Source of the DNA: Paenibacillus larvae subsp. larvae
GTDB lineage: Bacteria; Bacillota; Bacilli; Paenibacillales; NBRC-103111
Assembly: GCF_002003265.1 (NCBI RefSeq)
Contig: NZ_CP019687.1
Location: forward strand, 2,542,001 to 2,606,000
Length of the DNA stretch: 64,000 nucleotides
Reading direction: 5' to 3'
A program made the position numbers and the translations under genes. The notes under the pieces were generated by a model. It was not told the DNA's origin. It ran no database searches and saw nothing but the letters and a program-made list of their open reading frames with translations. This document shows, piece after piece, positions 35,553-44,437 of the stretch (its first letter is position 1; each line of letters begins with the position of its first letter).

Positions 35553-36116
35553 TATATTCGTCATGAAAGAGCCTATTATGATGGATATCTGATCTTATTT
35601 CAATTTTCTTAAACAAGCAGGCGCTTATAGCGGGAAACGGGTGGTCATAACAAATAACATTTTATTACGTTTTCTCCGTGAAGTGTCAATTGCTGACGTG
35701 AACAGCTTCTGAAATTCTTCATACTTTCCCCCCTCCGAATTATGTTTTCGTCAATTAAGAAAATCCAGGAAAATAATTTCGATAAAAGAATGGTCATTTC
35801 CTGCTAATAAGAAATACCTAAATACGTCGTATTTGTAACGAAATGTGGAATTGCAGAAAAAAAGCTGCTCTCTCTATAATCGTTTGTACCAGGACGAACC
35901 ATTTGAAAGAGGCAACTAAAAAGGAAGTGGACCACTGATCGAGTTGGTAGGATATAATGAAACCGGCATAATTTACCCTGATGCGAAAATGAGAGATATA
36001 AGATTCTGGTCAATATAAATCCAAAAGAAACGACGATAGGCGAATGTTTTTTTAATATTATCTGTTTCGATTAGTCTGTCTCACCAAACAGTTCAATCGT
36101 TCCGCTTTCCTTTCAA
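35553..36116. other. A/T-rich intergenic region, no supported gene
   Basis: This region lies between htpG and the ABC-2 permease pair. Only short frames without ribosome sites are present, and I see no repeat or RNA motif. Confidence 0.55.
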
Positions 36117-36914
36117 TTACGAGTTCATCTTAATAACATTACTGGATTCATATCTCCTAAGTCCGAAGTAGAACACCATCACCGATATAACACAGATGAT
36201 TAGCGCATATATCGCCAATTTGACAAACAAATCACCGTTTAGATCTCGTACAATCTCCACCGGGAACGCACCGATTAAACCAGCGGGAACAATCGTAAAT
36301 AATAACAGACGTACAAAGCCGTCAAAAATGCCGTTCGGATACATCGAAAACGTGAGTAGCACCATGTTTGCCTGTTCTGCAAGTACATTAGACTTACCTA
36401 ACCAAAAAGCTAAGCTTCCAACCAATGAGCAGAATGCGACGAAAATCAGTGCTACCAATACACTGCAACCCATCCAGAGAACAACAGCCTGCCACGTAAA
36501 CTTTTTTGCAAATAGAAAGGCTATCACACCGAACGAGATATCACCCAAGGCTGCCACTGATGAACGTGAAATCAAGGCATACAGCATCACAGGACGAGGA
36601 AAAGATAAGTAGGTATCCATTTGTCCCATCGTGATCATGTTATTCAAGCGCGTTGCATTGCCAAAAATAGTTAGTGCAATGCCAAAGCCAGTAGTGACTG
36701 TAGCGAAGAGAAGGTACATCTCTGTCATACTCCAGCCCTTGATAGATTCAAAATGTTCAAAGAATAAGAGCCAAAATACAAAGTAGATCGCGTTATTTAT
36801 AAACATAAATACAATCTGAATGATGAAATTGAATCTATATTCCATTGCGGAGGCTAAGTTCATTAGCCAAACTGACTTCAAAAAGCTCATTTCGCGAATA
36901 ATCCCTTTGAGCAT
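36117..36914 (-). CDS. ABC-2 family exporter permease (PF06182-type), second of a pair
   Basis: About 265 residues with six membrane helices. Typical features are a first cytoplasmic segment with MNLASAMEYRFNFIIQIVFM, the loop GWSMTEMYLLFATVTTGFGI, then MDTYLSFPRPVMLYALISR and PNGIFDGFVRLLLFTIVPAG. These match the ABC-2 permeases that work in pairs with one ATPase in Firmicutes, often beside peptide antibiotic clusters. ATG 36914 follows an AGGAC-like site. It lies 4 bases after the first permease. The cargo is unknown. Confidence 0.88.
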   Translation of the reverse strand: MLKGIIREMSFLKSVWLMNLASAMEYRFNFIIQIVFMFINNAIYFVFWLLFFEHFESIKGWSMTEMYLLFATVTTGFGIALTIFGNATRLNNMITMGQMDTYLSFPRPVMLYALISRSSVAALGDISFGVIAFLFAKKFTWQAVVLWMGCSVLVALIFVAFCSLVGSLAFWLGKSNVLAEQANMVLLTFSMYPNGIFDGFVRLLLFTIVPAGLIGAFPVEIVRDLNGDLFVKLAIYALIICVISVMVFYFGLRRYESSNVIKMNS

Positions 36915-36918
36915 GGTC

Positions 36919-37719
36919 CTATCCTCCATTTAACGTTACTTTGCGAATACCGTTCCGATATACAATCGTCAACAGAATTACAAACACCAAACTCCATAAG
37001 ACTTGGAAGCCTGCCACCTCCCAAAATCCGGCCCAACTAAAGTTAACAAACAGCTTCGCGGGAGCATAGATAATTAACCCGAACGGTAACAAATTTGCGG
37101 TCACCTTTAGCCAGCTTGGAAAAAAATCTAATGGAATTAAAACTCCTCCTAAAATGAATAAAATCTTCTGATAGATAAACAAAAAACTGGATATATCCTC
37201 CATTTTAAAAGCGAATAATCCTATTAGAGCACTGATGCAATAATCTAGGATCAACGCCAACAATATGGTGAGCAGGACAGGCAACAGGACCCATGGTTTG
37301 ACAGGTATCAAACCGATCAAATAAGTAACCAGCATGCTCCCGGCGATAAAATTGATAACCAAACGCAAGAACGTATCCCCAAGCCCGTTAAAAAAGTGAT
37401 ACATAAGATAACTGTAAGGACGGTTAATTGAATAGGCTAGCGAGCCATCTCGCACTTCTTGTGCAATTGTCTGTGCCACCGACGTTTTACTCAGGATTAT
37501 CGCCTCTGTAATCACCAGATACCAGATTGTCTGGATCAAAGTCATACCGGCTGACTGCTCTTCCCCGCCATAAGCGGTTTTCCAAAGTTGGATAAAAATA
37601 TACAATATCATAAGGATGAACGTAGTTCGATAAACTAATTCACCGACATACGTTAAATTACTACGCAAATTCGTGAGAGTCACTGCCACGTATTTATCGA
37701 CTTTACGATTGAGCCTCAA
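36919..37719 (-). CDS. ABC-2 family exporter permease (PF06182-type), first of a pair
   Basis: About 266 residues, six membrane helices. GELVYRTTFILMILYIFIQL begins the membrane part, followed by IQTIWYLVITEAIIL, EVRDGSLAYSINRPYSYLMY (a hallmark stretch of this permease family) and FVILLTIVYRNGIRKV at the end. A TTG at 37719 is the best start: AAGGAGG lies 9 bases ahead and the frame upstream shows no conservation. This makes a 17-base overlap with the ATPase gene, so the exporter subunits are coupled. Confidence 0.85.
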   Translation of the reverse strand: MRLNRKVDKYVAVTLTNLRSNLTYVGELVYRTTFILMILYIFIQLWKTAYGGEEQSAGMTLIQTIWYLVITEAIILSKTSVAQTIAQEVRDGSLAYSINRPYSYLMYHFFNGLGDTFLRLVINFIAGSMLVTYLIGLIPVKPWVLLPVLLTILLALILDYCISALIGLFAFKMEDISSFLFIYQKILFILGGVLIPLDFFPSWLKVTANLLPFGLIIYAPAKLFVNFSWAGFWEVAGFQVLWSLVFVILLTIVYRNGIRKVTLNGG

Positions 37720-38728
37720 TGGACATCGCCTCCTTCTCGTTATGCAAAGGTTGGGTGTTATAGATCGTGCGAATGATCTCCTCCATTGTCGGGTCATCTA
37801 CGTTGAAGTCAGACACAGCATAACCATCAATTATTTGTTTCATGATCTGTGAAACTGAATCCGATCCGGTATTAACCCGTAACTTCACCGAATGCTGCGT
37901 GCTTTTGATCACTTCAACACCAGGGAGTGCGAACTCACCGTGTAAGGGCTCTGAAAACCGAACCTCGATGTTCTTATGCGTCAGGAAGCCTTTTTTTAGT
38001 GATGAAAGGGGATCATCAAATATGACCTCTCCATTATTTACCACAATTACTCGCTGACAGATGCTCTCGATGTCCCCAGCGTCGTGACTTGTTAGAAAAA
38101 TAGTTGTTTTGTTAATTTCATTCATTGCGAGAATCGCTTCGCGAATCTGTTGTTTTGCAATAACATCCAAACCGATCGTTGGTTCATCAAGAAACACTAA
38201 TTCAGGCTTATGCAAAAGGGAAGCTGTGATCTCGCACTTCATTCGCTGTCCAAGACTGAGTTTGCGAACCGGTGTGTTCAAAAAGTCCTGAAGTTTGAAT
38301 AATTCAATCAACATATCGGCTTGTGCACGAAATTCTTTTTGATCCAACTCGTAAATCTTAGCAAGTAAATTGAAAGTATCTAGCGGAGGGAGATAATACC
38401 ATAATTGGGCTTTTTGGCCAAAAACTGTACCTATGCGGTAAGCAAGTTGCCTTCTTTGCTTCCATGGGTTGAGGCCTAGAATTTCAGCTGATCCTGAGGA
38501 AGGGTATAGTAGGCCAGTCAACATTTTGATTGTAGTTGACTTCCCAGCACCATTGGGACCAATGAATGCTAGAATTTCCCCCTTTTCTACACGAAAATTG
38601 ACGTTCCGAACCGCATCAACCGTTTTGTATTTCGGATTTAAAAGCGCTTTTAGGCTCCCTTGCATTCCAGGCTCCTTCTGTTTAACCAAGAACTGCTTGT
38701 TCAAATTGCTTACTATCATTATACTCAT
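37703..38728 (-). CDS. ABC exporter ATP-binding protein
   Basis: A 341-residue ATPase with Walker A GPNGAGKSTTIKMLTGLL, Q-loop VFGQKAQLWYYLPP (as in the DUF990-linked exporters), signature RKLSLGQRMKCEITASLL, Walker B LVFLDEPTIGLDVIAK and H-loop TIFLTSHDAGDIESIC. A C-terminal domain of about 110 residues follows. It heads a three-gene exporter operon with two different permeases. It is next to a decayed SyrP-like oxygenase gene, so the export of a peptide made by a now missing cluster, or resistance to it, is a reasonable inference. Confidence 0.93.
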   Translation of the reverse strand: MSIMIVSNLNKQFLVKQKEPGMQGSLKALLNPKYKTVDAVRNVNFRVEKGEILAFIGPNGAGKSTTIKMLTGLLYPSSGSAEILGLNPWKQRRQLAYRIGTVFGQKAQLWYYLPPLDTFNLLAKIYELDQKEFRAQADMLIELFKLQDFLNTPVRKLSLGQRMKCEITASLLHKPELVFLDEPTIGLDVIAKQQIREAILAMNEINKTTIFLTSHDAGDIESICQRVIVVNNGEVIFDDPLSSLKKGFLTHKNIEVRFSEPLHGEFALPGVEVIKSTQHSVKLRVNTGSDSVSQIMKQIIDGYAVSDFNVDDPTMEEIIRTIYNTQPLHNEKEAMSIEAQS

Positions 38729-38773
38729 AGCCTAGGATTAAACCCCCATTCATGTACGGGTTGTAACATTACA

Positions 38774-39540
38774 TCAATTTCGATAATCATTTGACGGTAC
38801 ACTACTGTATGGTTCCGCCATTCCAACGACAACGCGACGTTCTCCAGTAAATGGTGTACGACCATGAGCCATCAGCATATTGTCAAGCATCAAGATGTCC
38901 CCTTCCTTCCAAGGAAAAAGAATCGTCTCCTGTTTGTAACAATGACGGACCTCATCCAAAACCGAATCTTCTATAGATGAACCGTCACCATAGTACACAT
39001 TGCGAGGCAAGCCTCCTTCTGAATATTCTGCTAATAGAAAATCACGAGTTATCTTGTCCAAACTGGAAATATGAAATAAATGCGCTTGATTAAACCACAC
39101 CATCTCGCCCGTCCTGGGATGAACAGCAATAGCTTGACACACCTGATACGTCTTCAGTCGATCGCCCTGCCAAAAGAATTTTATGTTCTGTTCCCAACAA
39201 AATTGCTCGACAACCGACTTATCTTCCGTCTGAAATACATTTTGCCACGGCAGGTCCACTTCTTCTCCATAGTTGCGGACATACATCACCTTTTTTCTTT
39301 AAACATCTTTCTTATACTTGGATCAATACGCTCATATACTTTTCGACTGTCCGCGAGTTGAGTTTCCCCTCCTTTTTTTGCAGTTTGTACTGCATAAAAC
39401 CAAATTTTTAACGGCCAATTGGTTGTGTATGACATTTCATTATGCAATGGAATGTACTGGTTCGCAGGATATCCGGTTGAAGTGTACGAGAAAACGGGTT
39501 CTAAAGCTATGCACTTAATTTTGACTTTGAATTCTGAAAT
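38774..39540 (-). pseudogene. SyrP/TauD-family Fe(II)/2-oxoglutarate oxygenase, N-terminally truncated and frameshifted
   Basis: Reading leftward from about 39540, one frame gives YTSTGYPANQYIPLHNEMSY (iron-binding His and acidic residue), WPLKIWFYAVQTAKKGGETQ and LADSRKVYERIDPSIRKMF. Near 39289-39297 one base is missing. The next frame then gives MYVRNYGEEVDLPWQNVFQT, WFNQAHLFHISSLDK and GDILMLDNMLMAHGRTPFTG (distal His and substrate Arg). About 255 of the usual 330 residues remain; the first 75-80 are gone and preceded by stops. SyrP-type enzymes hydroxylate amino acids bound to NRPS carrier proteins, so a peptide synthetase cluster was probably once here. Confidence 0.82.
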
Positions 39541-40123
39541 TTATCATCGCGAACATCGGTACGATGCGCAATCAGCTTCAATAGACTTCGATTTAGAAAC
39601 TATCACCCGTAAATTCTATCTGAGACTCCATCGATTCGCTTCTACGGAATTTGCATAAAATAAAAACTCCAAATCGCACACATGAAATTTCTTTGAAGTT
39701 GTTATCGCTATAACTGAAGATCCCTCATTATATCAACGATAAAGATAACAAATTCTGTTTCAGTAAATTTAGCATATTAAGACAATTTACGGTCGATCGA
39801 AACAATATATGACAAATCCTCCTCTTTTTGTTGTTGGTAGATTATCACAGGTAATTTTAAGTTTCAATCCAAATATTTGTAATTAATGACGTGATTTCGC
39901 TATAATGTCATCTTAAAGCCATTTCGAAAATGTCGCTTAGTTCAGAGATTGAAGTAGAATTGAAAGATGTACTTGAAATGGAGAGAAAATGATCGGAGTT
40001 TATTTGACGAATAACGAGGGCTTCAGTGTAAAGTAGATTCCACCGACTCTTTGACGAGTTTTCTTAGATGATTAATCTATTTTAATTATGGCTCAACATC
40101 AAAATCAGTGCTTGACAACTACT
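39541..40123. other. Scar region between oxygenase remnant and ISL3 remnant
   Basis: A/T-rich sequence without a supported gene on either strand. It is probably a mixture of deleted cluster and insertion-sequence debris. Confidence 0.5.
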
Positions 40124-40330
40124 TCATATCCGATGACAGTTGCATTCAAGTAGAATGCCAGCTTTATAATGACTTCGATTTCGAGTGAAGTAACGTTGAC
40201 GCTGAAAGGCCTTAATTCGGTTATGACGGCCTTCTGCGGTTGCATTTGTCCATCGACACTGATGGTAATTCACGATTTCTTCTTTCCAATTCCGCATGCT
40301 CGATGATCTTCTCGATGCTTTCGTCAGTAA
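40124..40330 (-). mobile_element. ISL3-family transposase, 3' remnant
   Basis: The minus strand reads NWKEEIVNYHQCRWTNATAE, then GRHNRIKAFQRQRYFTRNRS and HYKAGILLECN before a stop. This is the C-terminal end of ISL3 transposases around the last catalytic Glu (TNATAEG). The rest is missing. Confidence 0.7.
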
Positions 40331-40354
40331 TCACCTCGACGTCAATAATCACGA

Positions 40355-40384
40355 ATAGGGACGCGAATCGTCTCGCGTCCCTAT
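40355..40384. terminator. Hairpin past the end of the Wadjet-like operon
   Basis: AGGGACGCGA and TCGCGTCCCT are perfect 10-base arms around a short loop, about 70 bases beyond the jetC stop. The following sequence has no strong T run on the minus strand, so terminator function is likely but not certain. Confidence 0.5.
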
Positions 40385-40450
40385 ATCTCGTTACCAATAA
40401 TCCACTAAAATCACTTATTCAGGGAATTATCGGAAACTACCATAATCAAA

Positions 40451-43400
40451 TTAATATTTTTTTATTATTCCCGTAACTTTACTTCGGGGTACAGTCGGAT
40501 CATGATGTACAATGTACGCTTTAGAGAATCGGTCGAGGTACGATTTCTCATGGGATTTTGGTGTAAGTATGATGAGCTTTCGCTCAAGCTCCCGTCCATA
40601 AAGATCGAAAACCTTCAACTTCCGCTGCTCGTCCAAGGCGCTGTCGAACTCGTCTAATACAATGAATCCCGGGGTCGTTTGCAAATTTTGCAGTAGGGCG
40701 AGTGCGAACAGCAGGGAACTCAAGGATTCCTCGCCGCCGGATACACCCTTGCCGACTTTGCCGCCGCGAGCCTTAACGCTGACATCTTCCAGAGTTCCTC
40801 TGTGTCCCTCCTTGCGCGCTTTAATATACAGATTGAAATGTGTCCGCCCCCGACGATCCTCAAATTGATCCCATTCAATTTCTCCCTCGAATTGAAACAA
40901 ACCCATATAGGATTTGAAACGCTGTTTTATTTCGAGAACTCTCATGTTAATCGTAGTCTCCAACTGGTCCTTCAGTTGGCCGGTACGTTCTTGGTCCTGC
41001 TCGAACAATACGCTCGTCCGTTTATATTCATCTTGATGACGTTGATATTCCTTTTCAACCACCTTATAATTTTCCGGCGCCTCTGGGTCGATACCCGTTT
41101 CATTTCGGGCATGGTTGAATTTTACTTTGCCTGTTTCAAGGTCCGAACGGATTTGAGATAAGGAAGAAAGTTGGCTTGGGTTGACTGACTGCAAACTATC
41201 CCCCCTTGCCACTTCGTTGTAAATATGCGGAGCTAACCGCTTAAACTCTTCCAATTCCTGAATCGAGCTCACATACCCTCCCTTCACAGTGTCAAGAGAG
41301 TCGATTCTTGACTGCAGTTGATTATGAATCTGGCGCAACTTGCGTTCCTCGCGCTCCTGTTGATCCTGGATGTCCTGCAGCTCACGCTGCTGCTTTCGAA
41401 GCTCCTTCTCTAAATTGTCCAGTTGATCCTCACAATTCTCATGCTGATGTTCCAGTTCTTCATGCTGCCCACTCAAGCTTCGAAGATACCGCTGCTTGGC
41501 GTTCAGATCTTGATATTTCTCCTTCTGCTGACCAAGTCTCACATAAAACTCGGCTTCTCCCTTCAGCTCGCCCTGATCGCGTTCCAACTTCAGCCGCTTT
41601 TCTATAAGCTCTTTTTGAACTTTTCGCAACTCCCGTATATGCTCCACAAGTTCTTCTCGTCTCGCTGTTTCCTCTTCCTGTTTTATGACTCTACTGGCCC
41701 GCTCATGCTCCCTCGTCATAAATGCCTCTGCTTCCCGAACCAAATGAATGATGCTGTTTAGCTCTTGCATTCGTTTTGTATCTTGCCGGATCGATTCATC
41801 GAGTTCCTCCAGCTTCAGCGACAGCTCACGAATGCTCCTCGCAACTTCCTCCTTGCGGGCAATGAGGGCACGTGCGCTCAAAATATAACGGCTTTGTTCC
41901 TGTGGCCCGCGAATCCCCATCGGATCTACCAGAACACCATGTTCAATCCGAATGTCACCGTCCTTAAAAAACTGCTCAACCCACCACAAAGCTTTGACTG
42001 CGTGAGGAAACACTTCCTCATCCAATCCTTCCTTTACCCGAAGTTGAAGCGGCATAAGCTCCGTCACCGAACGATCAGGCACCACCTTGCGCAGCGGAAC
42101 ATGGTACAGGTCATTCGGAACGGCAACCATATGTCCATCAAAAAATATCGTGTACTTGATGGAGTTAAAGCGCTCTTCTGATTTGAGCTGCGCGGAACCA
42201 TCCAGCTCCACCAGTTCACGTAATGCATATGCCCGGATCCCTCTCGAACTGAAATATGTCAAAGAATCCATTTGCCGCCGTGACCAATCACGCTCATCTT
42301 CAAGCCGGGCAAGCTCCTCTTTTAAATCACGAACGCAATTTAAATGCTCATGTCTTTTATCCTTAGCGATAAGAAGCGATTGTTCTAGCCGATTCAGCTC
42401 TTCCTGAACATGATGACTGCTTACAAACTGACGAAGCCGTTCCTGATGCTCGGTCTCCTCTTTCTGATCCCGCTCGATTAAAGCCTCCAGCCTGGATATG
42501 ACTCCTGTAAGCTCTTGATTTCTTACCTCGCTTTTCTCAATCTCAAAGTTCAGCTTAGTATCTTGCTCCAACGTATCGTTCAATTGCAAGGTAACGTCGG
42601 TCAACTGCTGCTTTACTTCGTCTTCTGTCCGTGTAATGCGTTCCTTCTCTTTGCTGACTTCCTGCAGCTCACGTTCCAGCTCGGTTATGGCCGTCTTGGT
42701 TTCCTTCATCACGATATCCAATGCCTGAAGCTGTTCATCACATTGAGACAGTTCAGCTTTTAACTGATCGATCTCCTTCTGAAGAGCCGTCATCTTCACG
42801 TTGACTTCAGCTTCCCGCCCCTTCATTTCACCTATATGCTCCTGCTGTTGTTCTTTTTCTAGCTCAAACTGCTCAATTTGACTATTCAGTTGCTCTTGTT
42901 CGCGTTTATAATAGGCTTCCAGTTGAAGCAGAGAATGTGCATACCATTTTCCACCTTCAAGCAATCGCTGCTGATTATCCTCATACCGATCCAGCTCAGA
43001 TTTCTTGATCTGTAACCATTGCTTTTTATTTGCCACATTGCTTTCAGCCACACGCAGTGTCTCCTGCGTCTCCTTTAACTTCTCCATACTCTCTTCCCAG
43101 TTACGCTGCACCTGATCGATACCATGCATTTCTGCAAATATCCGAAACCGCTCCTCAGGATGCATAACCGCAAACTGATTGACCTCCTGTTGATACCAGA
43201 TAAGATAAAACATATCCGGATCGATTTTGTACTTATATTGGAGATCCTTCTTGTAAGCGCTGAAATTATATTGGCGGTCGCCAGAGGTATAACGAATTTT
43301 CTCCTCCCATTCCTCAGGATCATCTCCGGTGGAAATGATGAATTCCTTCTTGACGGGCTGTCCTGGCTCCTGAAGGATGGAAAGTGAAAACTCAACATAA

Positions 43401-43669
43401 TCCGGAGCATCGATTCGTGCATAGCCCTCATTCTTAAAAAGCAGCCGGATTTGTGCCTTCCAGATTTCATCCGGGGCCAGATTGCGCGACCTCAAGCCTT
43501 CAATATCTACCTTGGAAGAATACAATACGGCCCCCATGCAATACGTTATCGTTGATTTTCCAGAACCATTCGGCCCAGTAATAAGAACATGCTCTTGCTG
43601 ATAAGATAAATCCATTTTTGTACCCTCATAGTCTCGAATGCCACTAAACCACATTTTCCTAGGTATCAT
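40451..43669 (-). CDS. jetC: Wadjet/MksF-like SMC ATPase (JetC)
   Basis: A 1072-residue SMC-family ATPase. The N-terminal head has WFSGIRDYEGTKMDL and Walker A LITGPNGSGKSTITYCMG. Long coiled coils (about 210-450 and 600-860) surround a hinge-like middle (about 470-590). The C-terminal head has the signature KGVSGGEESLSSLLFALALL and Walker B FIVLDEFDSALDEQRK. In Wadjet systems JetC with JetA and JetB extrudes DNA loops and JetD cuts small circular DNA, which limits plasmids. It is the last gene of the D-A-B-C operon, 6 bases after jetB. Both nucleotide-binding halves look intact. Confidence 0.88.
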   Translation of the reverse strand: MIPRKMWFSGIRDYEGTKMDLSYQQEHVLITGPNGSGKSTITYCMGAVLYSSKVDIEGLRSRNLAPDEIWKAQIRLLFKNEGYARIDAPDYVEFSLSILQEPGQPVKKEFIISTGDDPEEWEEKIRYTSGDRQYNFSAYKKDLQYKYKIDPDMFYLIWYQQEVNQFAVMHPEERFRIFAEMHGIDQVQRNWEESMEKLKETQETLRVAESNVANKKQWLQIKKSELDRYEDNQQRLLEGGKWYAHSLLQLEAYYKREQEQLNSQIEQFELEKEQQQEHIGEMKGREAEVNVKMTALQKEIDQLKAELSQCDEQLQALDIVMKETKTAITELERELQEVSKEKERITRTEDEVKQQLTDVTLQLNDTLEQDTKLNFEIEKSEVRNQELTGVISRLEALIERDQKEETEHQERLRQFVSSHHVQEELNRLEQSLLIAKDKRHEHLNCVRDLKEELARLEDERDWSRRQMDSLTYFSSRGIRAYALRELVELDGSAQLKSEERFNSIKYTIFFDGHMVAVPNDLYHVPLRKVVPDRSVTELMPLQLRVKEGLDEEVFPHAVKALWWVEQFFKDGDIRIEHGVLVDPMGIRGPQEQSRYILSARALIARKEEVARSIRELSLKLEELDESIRQDTKRMQELNSIIHLVREAEAFMTREHERASRVIKQEEETARREELVEHIRELRKVQKELIEKRLKLERDQGELKGEAEFYVRLGQQKEKYQDLNAKQRYLRSLSGQHEELEHQHENCEDQLDNLEKELRKQQRELQDIQDQQEREERKLRQIHNQLQSRIDSLDTVKGGYVSSIQELEEFKRLAPHIYNEVARGDSLQSVNPSQLSSLSQIRSDLETGKVKFNHARNETGIDPEAPENYKVVEKEYQRHQDEYKRTSVLFEQDQERTGQLKDQLETTINMRVLEIKQRFKSYMGLFQFEGEIEWDQFEDRRGRTHFNLYIKARKEGHRGTLEDVSVKARGGKVGKGVSGGEESLSSLLFALALLQNLQTTPGFIVLDEFDSALDEQRKLKVFDLYGRELERKLIILTPKSHEKSYLDRFSKAYIVHHDPTVPRSKVTGIIKKY

Positions 43670-43675
43670 TGCCTT

Positions 43676-44437
43676 TTACTCAATTCCTTCCTGGTACAGG
43701 TTATATCGCTTGAAGAATTTCAGTACTTCTTCTTTGTTCAATTGATTGGACTGGCTGAATTCGACCGTACGGCGTAAAAAGGAATCCGAGAACATATGTA
43801 CCCCAATCGCTGTAAGCTGATATGCCTTCTCCTGAGAATTCGTATCGTATTCTTCTACCGCTCCAATCTTCTTAAGTGGATCAATATTAAGCAACAGGCG
43901 CTGGTTCGCTTTCGTAGTCTCATGGCCAAACGCATTCAGCAGCTGGTCAAAGAGCGTGAATTCATGCTGTAGTACCTCCTGCTGATAGAATATGAACAAA
44001 AGAATCGCCAGGCTTTCCTTTGATAAAGTACTGCGGGCGGCTCTGGCCGGAATTCTCATCATAGCAACAACCTGATCACGTTTTTCATCATAAATAACTT
44101 GGAAATAGCGGCTTACTGCCTGATTGACTCTTTGTAAAAATGAAAAAAATTTCTCATCTTGTTCTGAAATCCGCAGTTGCTTCTCGACCTCTCTTCTCGA
44201 CAAACCAAAGTTCCCGGCACGAATCGTCGCGGAGGACGAAAATAAAATATTCATGAATGTCAGTTCCTCTTCCTCAGTCAGCATACCTTTTAATGATTGC
44301 ATGATGTTGAGAGGGGTAACATTGGGACTTTCAGCATATCCAACGTTATCCGCACGCCGTTCTAACGGACTGGAAAACTCTTCATGCTTTCCAGTAATTT
44401 TTCCTGCTTCTAAAAAGCTAATGTCCTGTTCAGACAT
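43676..44437 (-). CDS. jetB: Wadjet/MksE-like accessory subunit (JetB)
   Basis: About 253 residues, mostly helical with winged-helix-like parts (FGLSRREVEKQLRISEQDEK; ESLAILLFIFYQQEVLQHEF; KIGAVEEYDTNSQEKAYQLT). It is the middle gene of the cassette, as the KITE subunit (MksE/MukE/JetB) is in related systems, and has suitable length. ATG 44437 overlaps the jetA stop by 8 bases and has AAGGA and GGAGG upstream; the longer frame from 44524 lies inside jetA. The identification rests on order, size and fold impression rather than on a strict motif. Confidence 0.75.
   Translation of the reverse strand: MSEQDISFLEAGKITGKHEEFSSPLERRADNVGYAESPNVTPLNIMQSLKGMLTEEEELTFMNILFSSSATIRAGNFGLSRREVEKQLRISEQDEKFFSFLQRVNQAVSRYFQVIYDEKRDQVVAMMRIPARAARSTLSKESLAILLFIFYQQEVLQHEFTLFDQLLNAFGHETTKANQRLLLNIDPLKKIGAVEEYDTNSQEKAYQLTAIGVHMFSDSFLRRTVEFSQSNQLNKEEVLKFFKRYNLYQEGIE

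Noticed and set aside
39419-39658. Plus-strand open frame of 79 codons
   Set aside because: The opposite strand carries the recognisable SyrP/TauD remnant (HNEMSY, GGETQLADSR), so this frame is its shadow.
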